A stretch of DNA of 10,208 nt from Candidatus Colwelliibacteriota bacterium. Lineage in GTDB: Bacteria > Patescibacteriota > Minisyncoccia > UBA6257 > Colwellbacteraceae. The stretch covers positions 1 to 10,208 of the forward strand of contig JAQTRD010000010.1 of NCBI GenBank assembly GCA_028711965.1, written 5' to 3'. Positions 1 to 5,906 of the stretch are shown in pieces. Each line of letters opens with the position of its first letter. The first letter of the stretch is position 1. Under the pieces are notes generated by a model that saw nothing but the letters and a program-made list of their open reading frames with translations, searched no databases and was not told where the DNA came from. The translations under genes were made by a program, and so were the position numbers.

Positions 1-1232
1 GAATCTGTTTCAAGCTTCCGCGCCGCCGCCGCCTCGTCAATGACGTCAACCGCCTTGTCCGGCAGAAAACGGTCGGTTATGTATCTACTCGAAAGGGTAA
101 CGGCGGCAATAATCGCGTCGTCAGAAATACGGAGGCCGTGATGCGATTCATAGCGCTCCTTGAGTCCCCTTAAGATATTGACGCTGTCCTCGATTGTCGG
201 CTCTTCAACCATTATCGGCTGGAACCGGCGCTCCAAAGCGGAATCCTTTTCAATATAACGCTGGTATTCGCGGGTAGTTGTCGCTCCAATCGCGTGAAGT
301 TCCCCTCTCGCGAGAGCCGGCTTCAAAAGATTTGACGCGTCAATCGCCCCTTCGGCTTGGCCGGCGCCAACAATAGTGTGGATTTCGTCGATAAAAAGAA
401 TGTACTTTCCGTTGGCGCTCTTTATTTCCTTAATAAACGCTTTAAGGCGGTCTTCAAATTCGCCCCGGAACTTTGTTCCGGCAATAAGAGAGCCTAAATC
501 AAGCGAGACAACTTCTTTGTCTTTCAGCGTTTCCGGCACGTCGCCCGCGATTATTTTCATCGCGAGTCCCTCGACGATAGCCGTCTTTCCGACGCCCGGC
601 TCGCCGATAAGACACGGGTTGTTCTTCGTGCGGCGAGAAAGAACCTGAATGATGCGGCGAAGCTCTTCGTCTCGTCCGATAAGGGGATCGAGCTTGCCTT
701 CTTTGGCTCTTTCGGTGAGATTCTCCGCGTATTTTTCAAGAACCCTGAACTTGGATTCGGGTGTTTCGTCGGTTACTCTTGCGCTTCCTCTTAATTCTGC
801 CAATATCCGGAGAGCGGAATCTCGCTTGAGGCCGAACTTTTCAAGAATTGCCCGGGCCGCCGAATTAACTTCGACAAGACCCATAAAGAGATGCTCGCAA
901 GAGATAAAATCATCCTTGCTTGCCCGAGCAAAGCGGGCGGCGATATCGATTATATGTATTGTTTCTTGGGATAGGTAGAGCTGGGAGACGGGGCTTGAAG
1001 AAAAAGTCTTCGGATATTTGCGCATTTCGCGCGTTATTTCGGTGTCCAGCTCGTCCAAATCAACGTTAAATTTGGCAAGAATCGGCTGTATAAGCGAATC
1101 CGAGTCGTGGAGAAGGGCTGACAATAAGTGAAGCGCCCTAAACTCCCCATGCCCCTCCGAAGAAGCAAGATCTTGGGCGTTTTGGATGGCTTCTTGAGCT
1201 TTGATTGTAAAACGGTTAAAAGAATTATTCAT
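1..1232 (-). CDS. clpB: ClpB-type AAA+ disaggregase, N-terminal 410 residues (runs off the left edge)
   Basis: The family is a hexameric ATP-driven chaperone that pulls polypeptides out of aggregates in the cytosol. Translation from the ATG at 1232 gives an N-terminal Clp-N repeat domain (about residues 1-145) and then the first AAA+ domain. Walker A GEPGVGKT is at about 210-217 and Walker B FIDEIH has its Asp-Glu pair at 282-283. The GATTTREY segment is followed by the ALERRFQP arginine-finger region near 330-335, and RFLPDKAVD leads into the start of the middle domain at the window edge. The linker ENLTERAKEGKLDPLIGRDEE and the tail DEAAAARKLETD favour ClpB. ClpC shares much of the ATPase core, including GAIDASNLLKP, and remains a weaker alternative because the middle domain and second ATPase lie outside. 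No CIRCE heat-shock operator (TTAGCACTC...GAGTGCTAA) is seen upstream. There is no strong SD. Confidence 0.9.
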   Translation of the reverse strand, partial: MNNSFNRFTIKAQEAIQNAQDLASSEGHGEFRALHLLSALLHDSDSLIQPILAKFNVDLDELDTEITREMRKYPKTFSSSPVSQLYLSQETIHIIDIAARFARASKDDFISCEHLFMGLVEVNSAARAILEKFGLKRDSALRILAELRGSARVTDETPESKFRVLEKYAENLTERAKEGKLDPLIGRDEELRRIIQVLSRRTKNNPCLIGEPGVGKTAIVEGLAMKIIAGDVPETLKDKEVVSLDLGSLIAGTKFRGEFEDRLKAFIKEIKSANGKYILFIDEIHTIVGAGQAEGAIDASNLLKPALARGELHAIGATTTREYQRYIEKDSALERRFQPIMVEEPTIEDSVNILRGLKERYESHHGLRISDDAIIAAVTLSSRYITDRFLPDKAVDVIDEAAAARKLETD

Positions 1233-1246
1233 AGGTTGCTTATATA

Positions 1247-1275
1247 AGTATAACGTAAGGGATGAGTGAAGTGTA
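1247..1275 (-). promoter_or_regulatory. Weak candidate promoter of clpB
   Basis: On the minus strand a TATACT -10 (1247-1252) lies 17 bp from a poor -35 TACACT (1270-1275). An overlapping TATATA lies 8 nt before the ATG and would give an almost leaderless mRNA. The -35 matches only three of six consensus bases, so this is tentative. Confidence 0.3.
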
Positions 1276-1298
1276 CGGCCGCTTCGCTTGTATAATTC

Positions 1299-1329
1299 GT
1301 CATCCGCCATCCGCTGGTTGACGGATGAC
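1299..1329. repeat. GC-rich inverted repeat in the clpB upstream region
   Basis: GTCATCCG (1299-1306) pairs perfectly with CGGATGAC (1322-1329) across a 15-nt spacer that itself contains a second CATCCG copy able to pair with the same right arm. No T-run follows on either strand, so it is not a standard terminator. The rest of 1233-1411 holds no gene I can support. A perfect TATAAT on the plus strand at 1291-1296 has no good -35. Confidence 0.5.
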
Positions 1330-1385
1330 TGAGCTCGAACTGTTAAAGCAGACGACCGAAAGATAAGAGAAAAAGGAGGGAATGT

Positions 1386-1408
1386 CAATTCGCCTCTCCG
1401 GCGAATTG
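1386..1408. repeat. Perfect 9-bp hairpin beyond the terminator
   Basis: CAATTCGCC (1386-1394) pairs with GGCGAATTG (1400-1408) around a 5-nt loop. It lies just past the terminator of the 1424-1924 gene and has no T-run. It may be a second 3' structure (backup stop or mRNA-end stabiliser) for that transcript. Confidence 0.5.
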
Positions 1409-1411
1409 AAT

Positions 1412-1437
1412 AAAAAAGCTCCGTTAAACGGAGCTTT
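1412..1437 (-). terminator. Rho-independent terminator overlapping the stop codon of the membrane-protein gene
   Basis: A 10-bp perfect stem (1415-1424 with 1428-1437, core GCTCCGT/ACGGAGC) closes a 3-nt loop. On the minus strand a run of six T (1412-1417) follows. The TAA stop of the upstream gene (1424-1426) lies in the last base pair and loop, so the stem begins inside the coding sequence. Confidence 0.85.
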
Positions 1438-1924
1438 GCGTCATATGACGGCCGATAAAAGCATCGACGCGGCTCAAGACTTCGAGAGTCAGCGATTTCA
1501 TCTGCGACGCGAAAAAGAAATATTTTCCTTCCTCGCCCTCAAAGAAAAAGTTGATGCCCTGGTCGATATTTATCGTGATCGAGTGATCCAGTTCCGGATT
1601 TTCCGCAGAATCCAAGAAAATCTTTATTCTTCCCCAGACATCAGAACTAGGATCGCCGACACAATCACAATCTAAATCAACATTGATGAACAGCTTGACC
1701 GGAAGAGTTGTTAGAAGCTCTTGCTCTATATGCTGGCCTACGCACGAAGCGATTTTTTCTACCGCTTTTCTAAACCCACCCTTGAAGAGCTCTTTGTCGC
1801 AATACGTTTCTTGCAACTCGGCGCGAAGCTTTCCTACTGCGATATTCCGCTTATAAACGATGAGGGAAATGAGCGCAAGCACTGCAGCAATAATGACTAC
1901 CAGCCAGAAAACTGAAATAAACAC
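1424..1924 (-). CDS. Small single-pass membrane protein of unknown function
   Basis: I do not recognise this 166-residue protein. It begins with a hydrophobic segment (about residues 3-24, rich in Val, Ile, Ala and Leu) followed by YKR, which reads as an N-terminal membrane anchor. The rest (25-166) is a soluble domain with predicted alternating helices and strands, an acidic Cys-containing stretch DLDCDCVGD at 83-91, and a Phe-rich segment FFFEGEEGKYFFF at 126-138. The start is a GTG: a clear SD (AGGGAGG) sits about 8 nt upstream and no in-frame ATG lies near. It is a stand-alone unit with its own near-consensus promoter and its own terminator, between htrA and clpB. Nearness to two proteostasis genes hints at envelope stress, but that is guesswork. 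Confidence 0.8.
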   Translation of the reverse strand: MFISVFWLVVIIAAVLALISLIVYKRNIAVGKLRAELQETYCDKELFKGGFRKAVEKIASCVGQHIEQELLTTLPVKLFINVDLDCDCVGDPSSDVWGRIKIFLDSAENPELDHSITINIDQGINFFFEGEEGKYFFFASQMKSLTLEVLSRVDAFIGRHMTQSSV

Positions 1925-1970
1925 TTAAATATCCTCCCTATTATTTTATTTTTAAGCTTGAACTACCGTC

Positions 1971-1999
1971 ATTACACCATAATTATAGCGTTTTGTCAA
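1971..1999 (-). promoter_or_regulatory. Near-consensus sigma70-type promoter for the small membrane protein
   Basis: On the minus strand a perfect TTGACA -35 (1994-1999) lies 17 bp from a TGTAAT -10 (1971-1976, five of six). The expected start near 1964 gives a leader of about 40 nt that contains the AGGGAGG ribosome binding site. It lies just past the htrA stop, where no terminator hairpin is visible, so htrA transcripts may read through. Confidence 0.8.
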
Positions 2000-2021
2000 T
2001 AACTATTGATGAACAGTCGAT

Positions 2022-3278
2022 TTATTCCTTAACGCCGAGCGTTACCCGGACAGTAATAATCGCCTCTCCTCTTCTAACTTTTAAATCAAGCGATTCCCCC
2101 GGGGAATAATCGGAGATAATAGACGCTATTGATATATCGCCGTTGATCTTTATTCCGCTAGCCTCAATTATCACATCGCCTTCTTTCAGTCCCGCCCTCT
2201 CGGCCGGAGAGCCGGCGATAATCGCTATCCCTCCGTCATTTTTCGCGATTTTCGCGCCTTCATCTGTCTTCTCATACCAGATACCGAGAAAAGGCGTCTC
2301 TATCTTGCCTGTTTTCGTGTACGCATCAAGCGCCCGGCGAGCCTTATTAGAAGGTATAGCAAAGCCCACATTTTCCGCGCCAGAAGCAAGAGCAGTATTT
2401 ATGCCGATGACTTCGCCTTTGAGGTTGAGAAGAGGGCCGCCGGAGTTGCCCGGATTTATAGCGGCATCCGTTTGAAAAACGCCTTCAATTGTTTCGATTC
2501 CCGAAGATCCCGACGCGGTAACCGTTCTATACTTGCCGGATATTACTCCAACCGAAACGGTATTCTTGTATTCGCCGAGAGTATTCCCTATGGCAATCGC
2601 CGTCTGCGCTAGTCGAACGGAATCAGAATCCCCCAACTTGAGAGTGGGAAGGCCGGAGGCGCCAATTTTCACAATAGCAATGTCCTGATTGCCGCTTGTC
2701 GCTACCACCGTTCCGCTGAACTTTCTTCCGTCCTGCATAAATACCGTGTATATCGCCGCCTTATCACTCACAACGTGCTTGTTCGTAATGATTATGCCGT
2801 CCGATTCGACGATAAAGCCGGTTCCGCCGCCTATTTCCACCCTTTCCGTTTTGCCGCTCGGCGACTCGCAAGGAACGTAAATCTTAAAAGAGTTGTCTTC
2901 AAAAAACGGAGACATAGGACACTGCTCAATAACCGGAACGTCTTTGGAAACAATAATCGAAACGACGGCCGGAGCGGCCTTGTCTACCGTATTGATTATC
3001 GCTTCTTCATAATCGAGCTTCGCCTCATACGGAGAAGTGGCGCCGAGGAAACCGTCTCCTTCCGAAGACTGGGTGTCGCCTACCGGAACCGGTTCTTTGG
3101 TAAACCAGTTATCCGGGAATATTTTATCCCCGATGCTCTCCAGAAAGTCCGTTGTTCCGCTTATGATGTCGGCTCCCCATACTCGGCCGGGATTATTTTT
3201 ATAAAAAGTGAATGAAATAGTCAGCGCCATTGCGACCATAATCACAATCAGGGCGCCGCGAGAAAATTCTTTCTGCAT
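2022..3278 (-). CDS. htrA: HtrA/DegP-family membrane-anchored serine protease with PDZ domain
   Basis: This is a trypsin-like envelope quality-control protease that degrades misfolded proteins outside the cytoplasmic membrane. Of 418 residues, 8-25 form a hydrophobic N-terminal anchor or signal and a low-complexity linker follows to about 85. The protease domain (about 92-315) shows a complete triad: His168 in TNKHVV, Asp199 in NQDIAIVKI and Ser279 in NPGNSGGPLLN. A single PDZ domain (about 328-415) contains GSPAERAGLKEGDVI. Length and single PDZ fit DegS/HtrA-like members. Two Cys residues (120 and 137) flank an insertion before the GGGTGFIV strand and could form a disulfide outside the cell. 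No SD is seen before the ATG. A TATTAT hexamer ends 6 nt upstream, suggesting a leaderless mRNA. The symbol is the family name; degP/degQ-type paralogy is not resolved. Confidence 0.95.
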   Translation of the reverse strand: MQKEFSRGALIVIMVAMALTISFTFYKNNPGRVWGADIISGTTDFLESIGDKIFPDNWFTKEPVPVGDTQSSEGDGFLGATSPYEAKLDYEEAIINTVDKAAPAVVSIIVSKDVPVIEQCPMSPFFEDNSFKIYVPCESPSGKTERVEIGGGTGFIVESDGIIITNKHVVSDKAAIYTVFMQDGRKFSGTVVATSGNQDIAIVKIGASGLPTLKLGDSDSVRLAQTAIAIGNTLGEYKNTVSVGVISGKYRTVTASGSSGIETIEGVFQTDAAINPGNSGGPLLNLKGEVIGINTALASGAENVGFAIPSNKARRALDAYTKTGKIETPFLGIWYEKTDEGAKIAKNDGGIAIIAGSPAERAGLKEGDVIIEASGIKINGDISIASIISDYSPGESLDLKVRRGEAIITVRVTLGVKE

Positions 3279-3284
3279 AGGCTA

Positions 3285-3313
3285 ATAATAAGCGAAGTAC
3301 AAAAAACTAAAAA
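3285..3313 (-). promoter_or_regulatory. Tentative htrA promoter with leaderless geometry
   Basis: On the minus strand TATTAT (3285-3290) ends six bases before the htrA ATG, so initiation would fall at or next to the start codon. The -35 at 17 bp spacing, TTTTTA, matches only three of six positions. The -10 and absence of an SD are the main support. Confidence 0.35.
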
Positions 3314-3337
3314 GGGAATAAACACGTCATCTATAAA

Positions 3338-3355
3338 CAAGACAAGTTGGTCTTG
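3338..3355. promoter_or_regulatory. Inverted repeat at the -35 of the orphan plus-strand promoter (possible operator)
   Basis: CAAGAC (3338-3343) and GTCTTG (3350-3355) form a perfect 6-bp dyad with a 6-nt spacer. Its right arm overlaps the first bases of the plus-strand -35. Placement suits a regulator site; no regulator is identified. Confidence 0.3.
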
Positions 3356-3382
3356 CTCCGTATTATACCTGTATGGTATAGT
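3353..3382 (+). promoter_or_regulatory. Candidate plus-strand promoter with no gene downstream
   Basis: TTGCTC (3353-3358, four of six) is separated by 18 bp from TATAGT (3377-3382, five of six). Expected transcription starts near 3389 and meets a strong hairpin plus T-run within about 50 nt, with no coding sequence between. Confidence 0.45.
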
Positions 3383-3388
3383 GAGAAC

Positions 3389-3441
3389 ATCAATATTAAA
3401 GGGGATCCGAAAGGTGTTAGTGCCTTAGGAGCCCCTTTTTT
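3389..3441 (+). ncRNA. Candidate small RNA of about 53 nt (promoter plus terminator, no ORF)
   Basis: Support is architectural only: a promoter-like element upstream, an imperfect hairpin and a six-T tail, facing away from htrA and towards the 3' end of the NYN gene. The transcript would be almost entirely the hairpin with an unpaired 5' tail of about nine bases. It does not match any RNA family I know. Alternatively the hairpin is only the terminator of the minus-strand NYN gene and the promoter match is chance. Confidence 0.3.
3398..3441. terminator. Hairpin terminator, strongest on the plus strand, 3' of the NYN gene
   Basis: AAAGGGG (3398-3404) pairs with CCCCTTT (3432-3438). Inside it TCC/GGA and AAGG/CCTT continue the stem with small mismatches, and an 8-nt loop caps it. 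On the plus strand the stem runs into TTTTTT (3436-3441). On the minus strand it begins 8 nt after the NYN stop but only TTT and AATATT follow, so termination in that direction should be weaker. It probably serves as the 3' boundary of the clpP-tyrS-NYN group. Confidence 0.7.
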
Positions 3442-3445
3442 GTAG

Positions 3446-4000
3446 TTAAGACAGGTAACTTTTAATGATTTCGAGAAAATCGAAATATTCCGATCCTAAC
3501 TGAAAATATAGAGATGAGGCATATTTCTTGTTTGGAAACAATATCTTACAAAATCTGTCTTTACTAACCAAATAGTCAACTAGCTTCTTATAATCGCCAT
3601 CGCCGGAAACAAGAACGATTTTGTTAAAATCACTGCCGTTATCAATTAGGCTTTTCATAACTTCGAATACAATATCTGTATCGACATTGCCCTTTTTGTC
3701 CGATTTGAGATTGCAACTATGTTCTTTAAATAGAAGCAGAAATCCGGCTTTTTGAATGTCTAAATAAAGACTATTGTTCTTGCCATCTTGAAATCCGAGT
3801 ACATAATAAGCTTCTTTGATATTGTAATTATCTCTTAAATAAATACGGAATTTTTTAAGATTTACTTCCCAAGCATTTCCACAAGTACAGTCTGTTAATT
3901 TGATGTTCTTGATGCTTATATTCAGCCTGGCCGCACAGACATCACACTTTGTTGTTCCTAAAAATAAGTTTTGTCCGTCGATAAAAGCTATATTATCCAT
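3446..4000 (-). CDS. NYN-domain (PIN-like) putative RNase with a Cys-rich insertion
   Basis: NYN proteins (LabA/DUF88-like) share the PIN-nuclease fold and metal-dependent RNA cleavage chemistry. From the ATG at 4000 the 184-residue protein has FIDGQN with Asp8, KGNVDTDIVFEVM with Asp107 and Asp109, and VLVSGDGDYKKLVDYL with Asp134 and Asp136. These acidic residues are where the family binds metal. Between the first strand and first long helix lies an insertion of about 30 residues with Cys19, Cys22, Cys38 and Cys40 (CxxC...CxC), which resembles a small zinc knuckle. An in-frame TTG one codon earlier (4003) is possible, but ATG is more likely; no SD is visible. The gene follows tyrS by 30 bp and could be co-transcribed. 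Sampled GC is about 34%, against roughly 50-60% in sampled tyrS and htrA lines, suggesting recent acquisition. Substrate unknown. Confidence 0.85.
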   Translation of the reverse strand: MDNIAFIDGQNLFLGTTKCDVCAARLNISIKNIKLTDCTCGNAWEVNLKKFRIYLRDNYNIKEAYYVLGFQDGKNNSLYLDIQKAGFLLLFKEHSCNLKSDKKGNVDTDIVFEVMKSLIDNGSDFNKIVLVSGDGDYKKLVDYLVSKDRFCKILFPNKKYASSLYFQLGSEYFDFLEIIKSYLS

Positions 4001-4030
4001 CAATGTTTTGGTAATAATTTGAGTGGATGC

Positions 4031-5269
4031 TTACTTTCTTATTCTCACGAACTTTTTCTTCCCTGCCTGAACTACAAGCCCGTCGGTCACCTCGATTAGT
4101 GCGTCTGCTGACTCAATCTTTTGTCCGCCAATCTTAAGCCCTCCTTGCTCGATAAGCCTTCTCGCTTCGCTCTTGCTGGATGCCGCTCCGGAAGCGACGG
4201 CGATCTCAACGGCAATCATTTCGTCATTATTTATGACAACCTCCTCCATTTCTTCGGGAAGTTCCTTTTCGCGGAATACGCGGTTGAACTCTGCCGCGGC
4301 GCGATCGGCGGCCGCCTCGCCGTGGTATATGGAAACAATCTCTTCCGCTAAATAGGCCTTGATGTCGCGGGGATTGACTTTGCCGCTCTCTAAGTCGGAC
4401 TTGATATCGTTGATTTCTTCGAACGGAACGTATGTGCAGTCGGTGAGTAATTGAATAATATTCTCATCCGCCTGCGCCATAATTTTGCCGAACATTTCGT
4501 TTGGCGAAGAGTCCAAGAAAACGCCTGTTCCAAGGCTCTTAGACATCATCTTTTCGCCCGTGACCGGATTCACGAGAAGAGTAGTGATAAACACGAACTT
4601 TTCCTTATTGTTTATCTTTCTCTGCAGAGTGCGTCCGGCGAGAGCGTTAAACTTCTGGTCATTCCCGCAAAGCTCGATATCCACATCCATAGCAACGCTG
4701 TCATAGCCCTGCATAAGAGGATAAAAGAATTCATGGAGATATATCGGCTTTTCTTCTTTTATTCTCTTCTCAAACATATCCCGCTCAAGCATTTGCTGGA
4801 CAGTAAAGTTTGAAGCAAGGTCAATTAGTTTCTCAAAGGTAAGCTTGGAAAGCCAGTCGTGATTATACTTGACCGAAACCGGGTTCTTTCTGTCTTTAAG
4901 ATTTATTACCGGAGCGATCTGCTTCATCCATGTTTTGACATTCTTCTTCACCTCCGCGCGCGTTAACTGCTTTCGGGCGGCGGACTTATCGGTGGGATCG
5001 CCTATGCGAGCGGTAAAGTCGCCTATCAAAAAGATGACCTTATGGCCAAGTTTGCGGAACTTTTCGAGGACCATATAATTGGTCGCGTGCCCCAGATGGA
5101 GCGAGGTTCCAGTCGCGTCGGTACCGATGTAGATTTTAAGTTTCTTGCCGGAAAGAAGAGCTTCGCGCAAAGCTTCTTTTGACGGAATTACTTCCGTCAC
5201 ACTTCTCGCGAGAAGATCTTCGATAAGAGAGATCTCTTCCTCTCTATTTTGATTTTTTGATAACTTCAT
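4031..5269 (-). CDS. tyrS: Tyrosyl-tRNA synthetase
   Basis: This enzyme activates tyrosine with ATP and loads it onto tRNA-Tyr in the cytosol. The 412-residue protein has the class I Rossmann core with HLGH at 58-61 and GDFTARIGDPT at 83-93. The tyrosine-pocket segment YPLMQGYDS is at 183-191 and the KMSKS loop appears as KMMSKS at 240-245. A C-terminal S4 RNA-binding domain (about 350-412) contains SKSEARRLIEQGGLKI. Length is typical for the bacterial enzyme. The ATG at 5269 lies inside the end of clpP (26-bp overlap), so translation is probably coupled to clpP; only a weak GGA-type SD precedes it. No T-box leader or separate promoter is seen. Confidence 0.97.
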   Translation of the reverse strand: MKLSKNQNREEEISLIEDLLARSVTEVIPSKEALREALLSGKKLKIYIGTDATGTSLHLGHATNYMVLEKFRKLGHKVIFLIGDFTARIGDPTDKSAARKQLTRAEVKKNVKTWMKQIAPVINLKDRKNPVSVKYNHDWLSKLTFEKLIDLASNFTVQQMLERDMFEKRIKEEKPIYLHEFFYPLMQGYDSVAMDVDIELCGNDQKFNALAGRTLQRKINNKEKFVFITTLLVNPVTGEKMMSKSLGTGVFLDSSPNEMFGKIMAQADENIIQLLTDCTYVPFEEINDIKSDLESGKVNPRDIKAYLAEEIVSIYHGEAAADRAAAEFNRVFREKELPEEMEEVVINNDEMIAVEIAVASGAASSKSEARRLIEQGGLKIGGQKIESADALIEVTDGLVVQAGKKKFVRIRK

Positions 5270-5846
5270 CGATTATTCCGTAATCCTTGGCCTCATCGGC
5301 AGAGAGCCAATAATCGCGATCCGAATCTTTTTCGATTTTCGAAAGCGACTGGCCGGTCATTTTGGAAAGAAGCTGGTTTATTTTCGCTTTGGTTTTAACA
5401 ATCTGCTTCGTGGCAATTTCAATATCGCTCGCCTGGCCTTCCGCTCCCCCCATAACCTGATGGATAAGTATTTCGGAGTTGGGAAGCGCTATTCTCTTTC
5501 CTTTTTCTCCGGCAGCCAGAAGAAATGCAGCAATTGAAGCGGCCATACCGATACAGACCGTTTCAATCGGCGGTTTCACAAATTGCATAGTGTCGTATAT
5601 CGCCATTCCGGCGGTTACGACTCCGCCCGGAGAATTAATATAAAGCTTTATCGGCTTCTTCTGGTCCTCGCCCGCGAGGAAAAGAATCTGCGCAATGATG
5701 GTATTCGCCGCATGATCGTCAACCGCTCCGCTGAGAAAAATTATCCTGTCTTTCAAGAGGCGGGAGTAGATATCAAAAGCACGCTCGCCATAAGTGGATT
5801 TTTCGATAACGGTAGGGATGAGGTAATCGTTTTTAATGGGGTTCAT
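5244..5846 (-). CDS. clpP: ATP-dependent Clp protease, proteolytic subunit
   Basis: ClpP forms the double-heptamer serine protease barrel fed by ClpX or ClpC/ClpA unfoldases. From the ATG at 5846 the protein has 200 residues, the usual size. Catalytic residues are present with correct spacing: Ser104 in GMAASIAAF, His129 in ILIHQVMGG and Asp178 in the DSDRDYWLSADEA segment. The oxyanion strand shows INSPGG. An in-frame TTG at 5861 would add MYSTS, but that stretch overlaps the likely -10 element, so the ATG is preferred. No clp ATPase gene is adjacent; instead the 3' end overlaps tyrS. No SD is visible, and a TATAGT box ends 6 nt before the ATG, so the mRNA may be leaderless. Confidence 0.97.
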   Translation of the reverse strand: MNPIKNDYLIPTVIEKSTYGERAFDIYSRLLKDRIIFLSGAVDDHAANTIIAQILFLAGEDQKKPIKLYINSPGGVVTAGMAIYDTMQFVKPPIETVCIGMAASIAAFLLAAGEKGKRIALPNSEILIHQVMGGAEGQASDIEIATKQIVKTKAKINQLLSKMTGQSLSKIEKDSDRDYWLSADEAKDYGIIDEVIKKSK

Positions 5847-5852
5847 AGAAGT

Positions 5853-5882
5853 ACTATACAATTTTCAATTTCTAGTTTGCAA
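5853..5882 (-). promoter_or_regulatory. Candidate promoter for clpP-tyrS-NYN
   Basis: On the minus strand TTGCAA (5877-5882, four of six) and TATAGT (5853-5858, five of six) are spaced 18 bp. The -10 ends 6 nt before the clpP ATG, placing the start site at or near the A of ATG. No terminator lies between nusA and this site, so read-through from nusA is also possible. The spacer contains degenerate copies of a CAATTT(C)-type motif (near 5860, 5867 and 5880). Confidence 0.55.
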
Positions 5883-5906
5883 TTTCCAATAAATACCAGA
5901 AAGATA

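Noticed and set aside
1233..1300. CIRCE/HrcA-type heat-shock operator upstream of clpB
   Set aside because: No TTAGCACTC-N9-GAGTGCTAA or close variant is present.
1382..1675. 97-codon plus-strand ORF preceded by AGGAGGG
   Set aside because: The purine run ends one base before the ATG, too close for an SD, and the frame starts in a hairpin and runs antisense through a better-supported gene with its own promoter and SD.
3398..3441. Known riboswitch on the plus strand
   Set aside because: There is no downstream plus-strand gene, and the hairpin does not match any riboswitch consensus I know.
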